Source: Shewanella sp. AS1 (GTDB lineage Bacteria > Pseudomonadota > Gammaproteobacteria > Enterobacterales > Shewanellaceae). Taken from it: DNA of 64,000 nt. The notes beneath the pieces are model-generated. The model was not told the DNA's origin. It made no database searches and saw only the letters and a list, made by a program, of their open reading frames with translations. A program made the position numbers and the translations under genes. Location of the stretch: contig NZ_JAKCLJ010000004.1 of the NCBI RefSeq assembly GCF_021412565.1, positions 186,001-250,000 on the forward strand, read 5' to 3'. Of this stretch, positions 35,946 through 45,137 are shown piece after piece (position 1 is the first letter of the stretch; every line of letters starts with the position of its first letter).

Positions 35946-37253
35946 ATGCAACTATTGCACTCAATGACGGGCGCATCATCTTGTACTAGGTTGATCCTTT
36001 TGACTTGGGCTTCCTGCCTTGGTCCTCTATTTCAAGATGGATCTAGAGATGCCCTAGCTAGTGCTTTAGGTGTGTCAAAGCGTAATCTTGGAGTTGCGTT
36101 AGAGTACTTAGTACGAGAAGGATATCTTTGGAAAATTAAGAGTCCTTTGGAACGTCAATTTGGTGACAAATCGAGGGTACGTTTTGCTTATAGTTTGACT
36201 CCTGAGTGTTGGAGTATGTGGTGTCAGTTTCATGAATCTTTTGTTGGTCTGGATGAATTGACCTGTGCGCTTCGTGGTGAAACATCTGCGGATAAGGCCT
36301 CTTCAGAAAGAAACACCGCAATCAGTACCAATATGCGTTTGGTTTGGGCAGCTCTGCTAATACAAAATCATGGAGGATATTTTATAGGATGCAATATTGA
36401 GTTAACTAGCAAGTTACTGGGGATGACTGAGTTAACTTTTCGAAAAACCATCAAGCTGTTAATTAGACGAAGTGTCATTTCTACCGTAGTCGATGGAGTA
36501 AAAAGGAATGCTTTTTTTGAGCGTTTATTGCCCATCTATAAAATTTCCCCACAAAGCTCTAGACGTAAAGTAATTAAATTGGGGGTATCCCTCTCTAACG
36601 ATAGCTTTATCCCATTTAGATTGATCAGTGAGCTCAGAGAGTTTTATCGACGTGTTAAAAAGTCTGGACAGCAGGATAAGTATCCTGAGCAGACTTCAAA
36701 TTTATCGAATGAGCAGTATTTTGAGCTTGCTGAAGTATTCAGTGATAAACAATTAGTCCTGTATGTTTCCCATTTGTCCCTGTCGGCAATTTTATCTCTG
36801 GTTCCTATGTACGCTAATCATCTAAATGAAGTTAGTGGACCAAAGGTTGAACGATCAAATTTCCTTGCTCAACAGGTTAGAGGAATGCTAAGGCATGGAC
36901 TGTTGTGTGAACAATTGCCCGCCGATGCCGATGCCGATGCCGATGCCGATCCCGACAGACAAAAGCAAAAGGAATACATTATTGTCGCTTTAGCCAATGA
37001 GGTCGATATGGTCATTCTAGAATTGGCAAAGTGGTGGCGTGATTATTTGGATAAGTTTGGTTTGCATATTCAATTGCATGGCTACTTACCTAATCACTTT
37101 ATGGTGTCGGTACCCCCTCCTCATCCTCCTTTGCCTGTAGCGATGATGTCCTGTGTGTTAGAAGCATTCGTTCCAGATAACGAGAACTTTTACGATTGTA
37201 TGCTGCTTGATGATCGTTTGCTGGCTGGCAAGGTGTTTCCGATTGCTAGATAG
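35946..37253 (+). CDS. Hypothetical island protein with winged-helix-like N-terminus
   Basis: A 435-residue protein if started at ATG 35946; an upstream ATG at 35895 is also in frame. Two segments look like helix-turn-helix units: about 33-75 (SRDALASALGVSKRNLGVAL, then YLVREGYLWKI) and about 140-185 (NIELTSKLLGMTELTFRKTI). A stretch of Asp-Ala repeats near residue 325-335 is encoded by five GCCGAT copies. The C-terminal part is helical and Pro-rich (VPPPHPPLP). No family is recognised; a DNA-binding replication or regulation role would fit its place next to the Gp2/YfjJ-like gene. Confidence 0.75.
   Translation: MQLLHSMTGASSCTRLILLTWASCLGPLFQDGSRDALASALGVSKRNLGVALEYLVREGYLWKIKSPLERQFGDKSRVRFAYSLTPECWSMWCQFHESFVGLDELTCALRGETSADKASSERNTAISTNMRLVWAALLIQNHGGYFIGCNIELTSKLLGMTELTFRKTIKLLIRRSVISTVVDGVKRNAFFERLLPIYKISPQSSRRKVIKLGVSLSNDSFIPFRLISELREFYRRVKKSGQQDKYPEQTSNLSNEQYFELAEVFSDKQLVLYVSHLSLSAILSLVPMYANHLNEVSGPKVERSNFLAQQVRGMLRHGLLCEQLPADADADADADPDRQKQKEYIIVALANEVDMVILELAKWWRDYLDKFGLHIQLHGYLPNHFMVSVPPPHPPLPVAMMSCVLEAFVPDNENFYDCMLLDDRLLAGKVFPIAR
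36921..36950 (+). repeat. (GCCGAT)5 microsatellite inside a gene
   Basis: Five perfect hexamers encoding Ala-Asp repeats. Gain or loss of units would keep the frame, so it could change linker length but not switch the gene off. Confidence 0.9.
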
Positions 37254-37527
37254 TGAACTCTGTAGTGATAAAGCTATTGATGTTTCTGGCTAACTCCAGA
37301 GTGAATATCAATCTGAACAGCTTGGATTTTGTCGGCAAAACGATCTCCTGGAAGAGTAAAAGTGGGAGGATGATGAGTTCGCAGTCTTCGGTATAGTAGT
37401 ATATAGGTAGTAACGCATTAATAATTAATGGATTGTATGGCATAGGGTATAGCTAAGATTGCCCTGTGGTAAGTTAAAAAATATTAGTTAAGTCCATCTT
37501 GTGTTTAACCAACATAAGGTGCTTAAC

Positions 37528-38148
37528 ATGACGAACAATCACTTCAATACTAACCGTTCAATTCAGGATAAATACACCCTCTCATCAGAACATCAACGAA
37601 TCGTATCTGATGTGTTATCGAGGCATTTACAGCGCTTCAATCGAGTTACTGTGATGCGGTTTGATTTACGTTTCCCAGAATACCTTCAATGGGACGACAC
37701 TAAGGTGATCTCTCGTTTTATAGATGCATTTAAGAGTCGATTGTCAGCCTGGAATAACCGGCGTGAGTCAGGGCATCCTATTGGCTTTGGTTATATCTGG
37801 TGTCGGGAGCAAGCTGTAGGGACTAGTCATTGGCACTATCATGTGGCCTTTATGTTTAATAAGGATGCGCTGTTTACCTTTGGTCGTACTGAGCCTGGTG
37901 CTGATAACACCTATAACCGTATTGTGGGTGCTTGGGCGAGTGCATTGGATATCGATATTGGCGAAGCAATTGGTTTAGTGCATGTCTGTGCTAATGGTGT
38001 CTACTGGCTGGATCAAAATGCGCCCGATTATGGACAAACGCTGATTGATTGTCAGTATCGGCTGAGTTATCTGACAAAAAAAGAAACTAAGGAGATTGGA
38101 GATGGTAATCGTCACTTTAACGCTAGTCAGAAAATCTTCTTAGGCTAA
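37528..38148 (+). CDS. YagK/YfjJ-domain protein (inovirus Gp2-like)
   Basis: A 206-residue protein, start ATG 37528 after AAGG (spacing 8). It matches the YagK/YfjJ C-terminal domain family, also called inovirus-type Gp2: VTVMRFDLRFP, GFGYIWCREQAVGTSHWHYH with an H-X-H-Y-H cluster, VCANGVYWLD and the final YLTKKETKE. The His cluster recalls HUH-type Rep proteins, but the tyrosine nucleophile is not obvious. CP4-57 carries a relative (YfjJ). A role in rolling-circle-like replication of the excised island is possible but unproven. Confidence 0.82.
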   Translation: MTNNHFNTNRSIQDKYTLSSEHQRIVSDVLSRHLQRFNRVTVMRFDLRFPEYLQWDDTKVISRFIDAFKSRLSAWNNRRESGHPIGFGYIWCREQAVGTSHWHYHVAFMFNKDALFTFGRTEPGADNTYNRIVGAWASALDIDIGEAIGLVHVCANGVYWLDQNAPDYGQTLIDCQYRLSYLTKKETKEIGDGNRHFNASQKIFLG

Positions 38149-38199
38149 TTGTTAGGTTGGGAATAGCAGGGGCCTCATGCCCCTGTACTTTGTTCTGAC

Positions 38200-38925
38200 T
38201 TAATGACGTAACCAATACCAGATATCTTTACCAACATCCGCTGCTGCGATCATGCCATCGCCAAGCACTTTAACCGGAGTGATCACCGTTGCTTTAACGG
38301 TAGTCTTGGCTGCGCCTGTGACCAATGACGTTGCGGCTTTACCGTATTGACCATCACGTAATTGTTCTGCTGAAGTACTCAAGGTGTCACTGGTGCCATT
38401 GATCAGTGTCTCAAGCGGTTTTGCGACGAGATCGCCAGGGGTACCAATCACCCGATTTACCGAGTCAGGTAGGCCCAGATATTCTCCTGCCATCTTGGCT
38501 GCGGTGGAGGCCAGCGCAATATTGGCGCTACTGCCCTGGGCGAGCCGTTTGGCACTGCTGCCCAACAATCCCGCTCTGGTACTGATCTGCGCGGTTAGGT
38601 GCAGGCTGTTACTCACCTGATCTGAGCTGTCCGTTTCATCGATACACCAATTGACGAAATGCTCACAGTTACTGTCCAGTAGGTGGTAGGGCCGGTATCC
38701 TAATAGACTTTGAGCCCGTGCGATAGCGGTTTCACGATCGTAGGCAATGGCTTTACACTTAACGTGGCCACCTTCTGCAAACACCGCAATACTGACTTGT
38801 TCAATCACGCCATCTTTACGTTGATGGATCACCTGATCATCACCAACGCATAAGCCATGATGTTGGGTGAGGTGTAGACGGTCGATATTAACGATCAGAT
38901 GATCGCCAGCTTTAAATGTGTTCAT
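38200..38925 (-). CDS. LRAT-like (NlpC/P60-fold) protein
   Basis: A 241-residue protein started at ATG 38925, behind GAGGAAA. The N-terminal 110 residues hold the lecithin-retinol-acyltransferase-type fold: GDHLIVNIDRLHLTQHHGLCVG with the catalytic-type His and HG pair, and LLDSNCEHFVNWC with the NCEH nucleophile Cys motif. The C-terminal half is small-residue-rich and helical (AKMAGEYLGLPDSVNRVIG; VTGAAKTTVKATV), perhaps membrane-associated. Relatives act as acyltransferases or thiol hydrolases; substrate here unknown. It is the last gene of a leftward run (41096 to 38200). Confidence 0.85.
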   Translation of the reverse strand: MNTFKAGDHLIVNIDRLHLTQHHGLCVGDDQVIHQRKDGVIEQVSIAVFAEGGHVKCKAIAYDRETAIARAQSLLGYRPYHLLDSNCEHFVNWCIDETDSSDQVSNSLHLTAQISTRAGLLGSSAKRLAQGSSANIALASTAAKMAGEYLGLPDSVNRVIGTPGDLVAKPLETLINGTSDTLSTSAEQLRDGQYGKAATSLVTGAAKTTVKATVITPVKVLGDGMIAAADVGKDIWYWLRH

Positions 38926-39012
38926 GTGGGTTTCCTCATGACGAAGGGATAAAAAAGAGCCGCACTTTGACGGTGACGACTCCATGGTGGTGTATGGCTT
39001 TTGGGATAGGAG

Positions 39013-39573
39013 CTAGATCTCCAGCTCAACAAAGTCTCTATCAATTTGCTGTTGGGTAATGCCGATATATCGCAGGGTGACCGCTTCTGAGCCGTGCCTG
39101 AGCATACGCATCACTCGGCCAATATCCTTGCAGGACTGATACAGGTGATAACCACGGGTCTTACGCATCGAGTGGGTGCCTAATGCCAGCTTGATATCCT
39201 CGCCGACAAAGGCAAACGCTCTGGCCACCGCGCGGCGACTGAGTGGTTTCGGGGCTGCGTATTGCATCTGCCTGCTACGGTGGGATTGAAACAGATAGAT
39301 GTGGTTCGGATGGCGTTTCTGGATCGCCTCAATCAACGCCTGGGTCTTATCGTTGAGCTTGATCCTGGCGGGTTTACCAGTTTTTTGCTCGATAATGGTT
39401 AAGCGATCGCCTTGGATATCACTGAACTTAATCGCCAGTAAATCGGAGATCCGCAGGGCCAAGTTAAGGCCGATATTCCACACATCGGCCATCTGCTGAC
39501 CAAAGTGGCGCTGCAGCAGATAACTGATAAGCTTAATGGTGTCGCGGTTTTTCACCGCTTCGACTTCTTTCAT
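39013..39573 (-). CDS. Short tyrosine recombinase (catalytic domain only)
   Basis: A 186-residue site-specific recombinase lacking the N-terminal arm/core-binding domains of normal integrases. The catalytic set is complete: Arg in LALRISDLLAI, Lys in EQKTGKPARI, HSMRK (His-X2-Arg), HGS and the nucleophile Tyr in LRYIG. Such mini-recombinases recur in gammaproteobacterial islands with RadC and DUF2787 genes. It may resolve or invert DNA inside the element rather than integrate it, since a full-length integrase is also present. Confidence 0.88.
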   Translation of the reverse strand: MKEVEAVKNRDTIKLISYLLQRHFGQQMADVWNIGLNLALRISDLLAIKFSDIQGDRLTIIEQKTGKPARIKLNDKTQALIEAIQKRHPNHIYLFQSHRSRQMQYAAPKPLSRRAVARAFAFVGEDIKLALGTHSMRKTRGYHLYQSCKDIGRVMRMLRHGSEAVTLRYIGITQQQIDRDFVELEI

Positions 39574-39680
39574 CTGTGGTTCCCTCTTTTTGCTATAGCG
39601 TGAATGTGGGAACCGGCCTCAGGCAAACCCGCATGGGGCCTAAGTTCGCTGCTTCCCACAATACCTTTTTGAGAACCAGG

Positions 39681-40088
39681 TCAGTCGACACTGATCTCTA
39701 TCTTGTAAATCCCCATCTGGACGTAACGGCAGAAGTTGTTCAGTACTAGCCGTACTGGACTATCGGCGTGTTCCAGGTAACAGCGGCCAAAGAAACTGTT
39801 GTAAACCTCCTTTTGCTGAAACTGTATATCCATCTCCTTTTCCAATTCAGGGAAGGGGCCGCCGCAATAGGCAAAGTCGGTGAAGTAGTTCAGATGCCAG
39901 CTATCGCCCTGGCGGTAGAGGTTGATCTCCACCGGGTGAAAGCCACCGTTCTCGGCGCTGTAGTCGGGATCGCGGTAGTTAAAGGTGACGATATTAAATT
40001 CAGGGATGTTGATGGCTGTCAGTTGCTTCTCTAGTAACTCATAGAAGGGCTCTGGCAGTTGGATAGTGGTTTCGCGGTGGATATTCAT
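39681..40088 (-). CDS. DUF2787 protein
   Basis: A 135-residue protein with the DUF2787 signature: FNYRDPDYSAENGGFHPVEI followed by a short strand (DSWHLNYFTDFAYCGGPF) and PELEKEMDIQF. Function unknown; the family is carried mainly by integrative islands and plasmids of Vibrio and Shewanella relatives, often with a RadC-like gene. Start ATG 40088 preferred over 40100 by family N-terminus. Confidence 0.85.
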   Translation of the reverse strand: MNIHRETTIQLPEPFYELLEKQLTAINIPEFNIVTFNYRDPDYSAENGGFHPVEINLYRQGDSWHLNYFTDFAYCGGPFPELEKEMDIQFQQKEVYNSFFGRCYLEHADSPVRLVLNNFCRYVQMGIYKIEISVD

Positions 40089-40184
40089 GGTGGACTCCAA
40101 AACAAAAAGCCCACCAACGGCAAGCGTGATGGGCGAGGTTAGGGTAAGGGTTAGGTAAAGGTTGCTGTTAGTGATTAAACAGAA

Positions 40185-40547
40185 TTAAGTGTGACTGCTC
40201 CATTGGGGATGGGCATTGTCACCGTGGTTGTAGTAACAACCGTTGAGGATCATCCGCCACTCGCCATGGGGCGTGCCGTATGTATCGCAATCTCTGACCA
40301 AGCGACAAAAGCCAATCTCTTTGGGGAGGTTATCCACCATGTCCCGGCTGCTGACAAACAGCTGAGTCTTACGCAGTTGCTTGGGAGGGCTGATCTCTGC
40401 CGGTCCGCTGATGTCGCCATTGTCATCTGTTTGACGGAGAAATATCGGCAGGGTTAACTCCAGGCTAAGGCGATTAAGCAAGTTAGGAAATGCCGAGCAG
40501 GCCTCTGCAACTGCCGCCTGGGAAAAGCTATCGGTAAATTCAATCAT
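40185..40547 (-). CDS. Hypothetical island protein
   Basis: A 120-residue acidic protein, start ATG 40547 six bases after GGAG. No domain is recognised; the C-terminus is aromatic and His rich (GCYYNHGDNAHPQW). It lies in the leftward run with DUF2787 and RadC-like genes, spaced by about 100 bases on each side, and may act with them. Confidence 0.75.
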   Translation of the reverse strand: MIEFTDSFSQAAVAEACSAFPNLLNRLSLELTLPIFLRQTDDNGDISGPAEISPPKQLRKTQLFVSSRDMVDNLPKEIGFCRLVRDCDTYGTPHGEWRMILNGCYYNHGDNAHPQWSSHT

Positions 40548-40622
40548 GATGGTCTCCAAAATAAGCAGGGCTGCCTTATAGGTAGCCCTTTATGCCGGTA
40601 TGGGCTGTGTCTGAGAGGAATG

Positions 40623-41096
40623 TCAGAGCCAGCCTCGTTCGGCGAATGACACACACTGATCGCCGACGACGATGTGATCCAGTACCGGCACATCGATGGA
40701 ATTGAGCGCGGCAATTAATCGCTCGGTGATGCGTCTATCTGCTGCCGATGGCTCAGGGTTACCCGAGGGGTGGTTATGGGCCAGGATCACCGCTGCGGCA
40801 TTACACAGCAGTACTGCCTTAACGACTTCGCGAGGATAGACACTGGCCGCATCAATGGTGCCGAAGAACATCTCATTGAACTCAATTAACCGGTGCTGGC
40901 TATCGAGCATCATCACGGCAAACACTTCACGCTGATGCTGGTGGAGCTTAAAGCGCAGAAAATCACGAGTGGCATCGGGGTTACAAAAAGCATCGCCGCG
41001 AACGAAACGCTCGGCGACGATACCGGCTGCGGTTTCGAGAACTTGGGATGAGGTTTTTGACCAGCTGTTGCTGGGCTGGGTGATCACCTTGTGCAT
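40623..41096 (-). CDS. RadC-family JAB-domain protein
   Basis: A 157-residue protein of the RadC/YfjY group (island version, shorter than chromosomal RadC because the N-terminal helix-hairpin-helix part is missing). The MPN/JAB metalloprotease-like motif is complete: an E in LIEFNEMFFGT and the HNHPSGNPEPSAAD motif with the HXH and distal Asp. Despite the old name a role in DNA repair is doubtful. Typical companion of CP4-type islands. First gene of the leftward run. Confidence 0.9.
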   Translation of the reverse strand: MHKVITQPSNSWSKTSSQVLETAAGIVAERFVRGDAFCNPDATRDFLRFKLHQHQREVFAVMMLDSQHRLIEFNEMFFGTIDAASVYPREVVKAVLLCNAAAVILAHNHPSGNPEPSAADRRITERLIAALNSIDVPVLDHIVVGDQCVSFAERGWL

Positions 41097-41228
41097 AGCG
41101 CCTCCTAATGTTGCTAATCGGTATATGCACAGGGGTGATATATATCTGCAAAAGATTTGAAACAGGAAGAAAAGTTAAAAATTACTCAAACGGATTATGT
41201 GATGAGTCAATAACAAAGGATACTCATC

Positions 41229-41426
41229 ATGAAACTCATTAAATTGAAAGAAGTAATGGAAATGACCAGTCTGAGCAAAGCTACGATTTATCGAATGATT
41301 AAGCAGGAAGCATTCCCCGAAAAGCTATCGATTGGAGGAAGAGCAGTCGCTTGGGTTGAGAGTGAGGTGCAGAATTGGATTTTAACAAGAATAGAGGAGC
41401 GAGATTCCCAGAGTGGAACCGATTAA
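41229..41426 (+). CDS. alpA: AlpA-family transcriptional regulator / excisionase
   Basis: A 65-residue MerR-like helix-turn-helix protein: LIKLKEVMEMTSLSKATIYR, then EAFPEKLSIGGRAVAWVESEVQNW, the full AlpA signature. In CP4-57 AlpA raises integrase expression and thereby excision from ssrA. Here it diverges from the radC-like gene across about 130 bases and could act on the integrase 12 kb away. It may end the mobility module. Confidence 0.92.
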   Translation: MKLIKLKEVMEMTSLSKATIYRMIKQEAFPEKLSIGGRAVAWVESEVQNWILTRIEERDSQSGTD

Positions 41427-41739
41427 GCCCATATCTATATCTGTTTTATTGCACATTAATTCAGTTCAGGATATCCCTTATAACTTCCTGTCTTCAAAGG
41501 CTAAGAATGTCCCCTATTGCTAGATTGAAATGCTTTTTCTTGGCTGCATCCCTCTATAAGTAGGCCTATAAGCAATAACTAAAAATAACCTAACTAAACC
41601 AAGGGAATGACTGAAAACAAGCAAGGGTAGGGCAACAGTCAAAGATTACTTAGTTATTATTGTAATAACATTTTCAATCAAGATGTATTAAGTGCTTGAA
41701 TGTCATAGACTATTCAAGTAGGGCACTCACTGACGTATA

Positions 41740-41774
41740 GACAAGCGCATCTCCCTTATTGGGATGCGCTTGTC
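41740..41774. other. Strong hairpin in the non-coding stretch
   Basis: GACAAGCGCATC pairs with GATGCGCTTGTC, extended by CCC/GGG with a one-base bulge. No T run follows (TTGTCGCCC), so it is not a standard terminator; it may be a partial terminator or RNA structure. Confidence 0.55.
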
Positions 41775-42176
41775 TTGTCGCCCTGATGATCAATACAAGG
41801 GGTGGATACTCCATCCCATAGTTCTTCACCTTCAAAGCATTTAACTCCAGTTATATTTCAAACGACGAAGAGAACGTAGTCACATCGCCAAACCACCTAC
41901 CAAGAAGACCTACGGTGGCTTTGAAGATACCCCAAGGGGGAATTCCACCCATCTGTATTACAGTTTAGTACGAAGACTGTGTGCTACCTCTCTGGATTAG
42001 ATGGTTATTCTCTGACACAATCCTAAAAATGATGTTTATCAATCTAGATGATGTAGTCGTTTAATCTATAGGTAATTACTAGCGGGCATGACTATTTTTC
42101 GGTTATTACATTCTTGCCTACAAGTAACGTATGATGGTGACCAAGATGATCGACTAGCCCTTGTTCAAACGACGCT

Positions 42177-42193
42177 TTTACGTATTGCGTAAA
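42177..42193. promoter_or_regulatory. Inverted repeat, candidate operator of the defence operon
   Basis: TTTACG-TATTG-CGTAAA is a perfect 6+6 inverted repeat with a 5-base spacer, ending 51 bases before the first start codon. It is sized for a dimeric regulator. The XRE-type protein encoded fifth in the operon is a candidate binder, as XRE-ImmA proteins often control their own genes; this is inference. Confidence 0.5.
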
Positions 42194-42243
42194 TTTGGCC
42201 TGAAAGTGGCAGTAAAGTAATTAAATCTTAAGGACCATTACAG

Positions 42244-45120
42244 TTGATAACAGACTATCAAGCCAAGTATTTAGCTCATGAACTTACAATTCGCCATGCT
42301 GCAGGAGGGGTTGATAGCCTCTCCCAATCTCTGTTTGACGCCAGTGTTGATCTTAATCCTCATCAGATAAACGCGGCACTTTTTGCACTGAACAATCCAC
42401 TCAGCCAAGGTGTAGTTTTGGCTGATGAGGTGGGGCTGGGTAAAACCATCGAAGCAGGCCTTGTACTGTCGCAGTACTGGGCTGAGCGTCGTCGTAAACT
42501 CCTTATCATTTGTCCAGCATCACTACGTAAGCAATGGGCACAAGAACTCGCTGATAAATTCAATCTGCCATCGCAAATTTTGGATGCAAAAACCTGGCGT
42601 AATCTGCTGAAGGAAGGAGTGCACAATCCTCTTGCACAAAAGCAGGTCATTATCATGTCCTATCACTATGCTGTTCGACTTGAAGAGCAGTTACTAGTGG
42701 AGCCCTGGGATCTGGTTGTTATCGATGAAGCTCACAAACTTAGAAACGCTTATCGAATCAGCAATCGCATGGGGCAGGTGCTGCGGCGTGCACTGACTGG
42801 TCGCAAAAAACTGCTGTTGACAGCAACGCCATTACAAAACTCTCTGATGGAGTTATATGGACTCTCAACACTGATAGATGAACAGCTCTTTGGCGATGAG
42901 AGAACCTTCCGTCAAAACTTTATTCAAGGCCAAAGTGCAGTCACTAGGCTCAAAGAAAGGTTAAAGGGTTTTATCCACCGTACACTTCGTCGAGACGTGC
43001 TGGAATACGTACCTTATACTAATCGCCAGACGATCACAGTGCCCTTTACGCCCACCACGCAAGAAGAGGACCTTTATAACGGCATATCGGCACTGTTGGA
43101 ACGCGAGGAAAGTTATGCGCTACCCTCAAATCAACGTCATTTAACGGGGCTGATTTTAAGAAAATTACTGGCCTCAAGCTCCCATGCTGTGCTCAATACG
43201 CTCGAAACTATATTAAGACGATTGGAGTCTCTAAAAAGCGCCCACAGAAGCGATATCAACATCGTTGCAACGTTAGTGGATGACGATGACCTAGAACAGG
43301 AATATTTGGAAGAAATAGATGAGTCTGCGGCCGGTGATGATGATTTAGACCTGCATTTGCTTGATCTTGAAATCAATGAACTCAAGCTTTATATCGACCA
43401 AGCCAAGGCCATTGAAACTGACAGTAAAGCAACGGCGCTGCTCACTGCTTTAGAACAAGGCTTCGCCAAAATGGAGGTCATGGGCGCACCGCGAAAAGTG
43501 ATTATCTTTACCGAATCCAAGCGGACCCAGGAATACTTAAACCGATTTCTTTCAGCCAATGGTTATCAGGATAAGATTGTCACCTTCAGTGGCTCCAATA
43601 ATCATCAACATGCAACAGAAGTCTACCAACGTTGGCTCGTTGAAAACCAGGGCAGTGATCAAATCACTGGTTCACCACAGGTTGATCGTCGCACCGCGCT
43701 TATTGAAGACTTTAAACACCACGCAGAGGTGATGATAGCGACAGAAGCGGCGGCAGAGGGGGTTAACCTCCAGTTTTGCTCTTTGTTGATTAACTACGAT
43801 TTACCGTGGAACCCCCAGCGCGTTGAACAGCGTATCGGTCGCTGCCATCGTTACGGGCAAAAGTTCGATGTAGTGGTTATAAACTTTCTCAATCAGTCAA
43901 ATCACGCAGACCAACGAGTATTGGAACTGCTTAGTGAAAAATTCCACCTCTTCGATGGAGTATTTGGCGCCTCAGACGAAGTGCTCGGAAGTATCGAATC
44001 TGGTGTTGATTTTGAAAAGCGCATTCAGGCCATCTACGAGACTTGTCGTAAGCCAGAAGACATTGATGCTGCTTTTAAGCGCCTTCAACAGGAGCTTGAA
44101 GCTGACATTAATGAAAAAATGAAAGAGACAAGACAGCTGCTGCTCGAGAACTTTGATGAAGATATCCACGACCTGTTAAAAATGCGTCTGGACAGTGCGG
44201 AGCAGCGGCTTGATAAAGTCGGGCGCTGGTTCTGGGCTATCACCCGTCATGAGTTGCAAGATCACGCAGATTTTGATGATACAAATCATTGCTTTGAGCT
44301 AAAAAATTCGATCCCGAATGTAGTCCCCGGACTCTATCAGCTACATAAGCGCGGGGCTGCGCAGCAACAAGTAGCCGAACTGCCTCACTCCCATCGCTAT
44401 CGTATATCAGCTCCTTTGGGAGAGTGGGTTTTACAGAAAGCTATCAACCGTGAGTTGCCGTTTGCAAAATTGGTATTCGATTATTCAGCGCACAACGCAA
44501 AGGTGTCTGTGCTTGAAAAGCTCCTTGGTCAGTCTGGCATACTTCGGCTGCAAAAATTCAGTATTGAGTCACTGGAACGCAGTGAAGACTACTTGTTGTT
44601 TGCCACTGTAGATAACCAAGGCAAAACTATTCCTGCTGAAGTTGCGCAAAAGCTTTTACAGTTGCCATCGCAGGTTCAGTCAGTAGATAAGATGGGCCAA
44701 TGTGCGGCTTTACCTGAGTCGGAATCGATCCTGGAAGGTATTTTACAGACTGAGTGTCATCTGGTTGAAAAGTCGGTCAACCACCGGAACCTCAGCTTTT
44801 TTGAGCAGGAAGTTAACAAATTGGATGCCTGGGCCGATGATCTCAAAGAAGGCCTGGAAGTCTCTATCAAAGAGCTCGATAAACAAATCAAAGAAGTACG
44901 CCGTGAGGCTAAGATTGCGGTAACACTCGAAGAAAAGCTCGCGCTGCAAAAACAGCAAAAGAGGATGGAAAGTCAGCGCAACAAAAGCAGACGAGAGCTG
45001 TTTGATAAACAGGATGAAGTCGATGAGCGTCGAGAAAGGTTAATCGAGACTTTGGAAGGCAAACTGAACAAAAAAACGATATCGGATACAGTTTTTACTA
45101 TCTACTGGCAATTGATTTAA
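42244..45120 (+). CDS. SNF2/HepA-type helicase, first gene of the defence operon
   Basis: A 958-residue superfamily 2 DNA translocase. Start TTG 42244 follows AAGGA by 9 bases. N-terminal ATPase lobe: Walker A DEVGLGKTIE (61-70), DEAH (161-164), LLTATPLQN (191-199). Second lobe about 400-570: KVIIFTESKRTQEYL, ATEAAAEGVNLQF and the arginine-finger motif NPQRVEQRIGRCHRYGQ. A long tail follows, ending in a charged coiled coil (about 855-935). No nuclease motif was seen. It resembles HepA/RapA-like helicases of phage-defence islands. It is 17 bases ahead of the AIPR gene, so co-translated; the partner set suggests DNA surveillance or translocation. Confidence 0.9.
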   Translation: MITDYQAKYLAHELTIRHAAGGVDSLSQSLFDASVDLNPHQINAALFALNNPLSQGVVLADEVGLGKTIEAGLVLSQYWAERRRKLLIICPASLRKQWAQELADKFNLPSQILDAKTWRNLLKEGVHNPLAQKQVIIMSYHYAVRLEEQLLVEPWDLVVIDEAHKLRNAYRISNRMGQVLRRALTGRKKLLLTATPLQNSLMELYGLSTLIDEQLFGDERTFRQNFIQGQSAVTRLKERLKGFIHRTLRRDVLEYVPYTNRQTITVPFTPTTQEEDLYNGISALLEREESYALPSNQRHLTGLILRKLLASSSHAVLNTLETILRRLESLKSAHRSDINIVATLVDDDDLEQEYLEEIDESAAGDDDLDLHLLDLEINELKLYIDQAKAIETDSKATALLTALEQGFAKMEVMGAPRKVIIFTESKRTQEYLNRFLSANGYQDKIVTFSGSNNHQHATEVYQRWLVENQGSDQITGSPQVDRRTALIEDFKHHAEVMIATEAAAEGVNLQFCSLLINYDLPWNPQRVEQRIGRCHRYGQKFDVVVINFLNQSNHADQRVLELLSEKFHLFDGVFGASDEVLGSIESGVDFEKRIQAIYETCRKPEDIDAAFKRLQQELEADINEKMKETRQLLLENFDEDIHDLLKMRLDSAEQRLDKVGRWFWAITRHELQDHADFDDTNHCFELKNSIPNVVPGLYQLHKRGAAQQQVAELPHSHRYRISAPLGEWVLQKAINRELPFAKLVFDYSAHNAKVSVLEKLLGQSGILRLQKFSIESLERSEDYLLFATVDNQGKTIPAEVAQKLLQLPSQVQSVDKMGQCAALPESESILEGILQTECHLVEKSVNHRNLSFFEQEVNKLDAWADDLKEGLEVSIKELDKQIKEVRREAKIAVTLEEKLALQKQQKRMESQRNKSRRELFDKQDEVDERRERLIETLEGKLNKKTISDTVFTIYWQLI

Positions 45121-45137
45121 GGAAAGGGAATTTAACA

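Larger units (their letters stand above)
41427..42243. other. 817-base non-coding stretch before the defence operon
   Basis: No reading frame here looks genuine: short frames have no ribosome site and no family resemblance. It holds a strong hairpin at 41740-41774 and an inverted repeat at 42177-42193. It must hold the promoter of the six-gene operon that follows. Confidence 0.6.

Noticed and set aside
36921..36950. Phase-variable on/off switch in the GCCGAT repeat
   Set aside because: The unit is 6 bases, so copy change keeps the frame; at most it alters a linker.
41427..42243. Short frames in the gap before the SNF2 gene
   Set aside because: They lack ribosome sites and recognisable domains, and their composition is like non-coding DNA.
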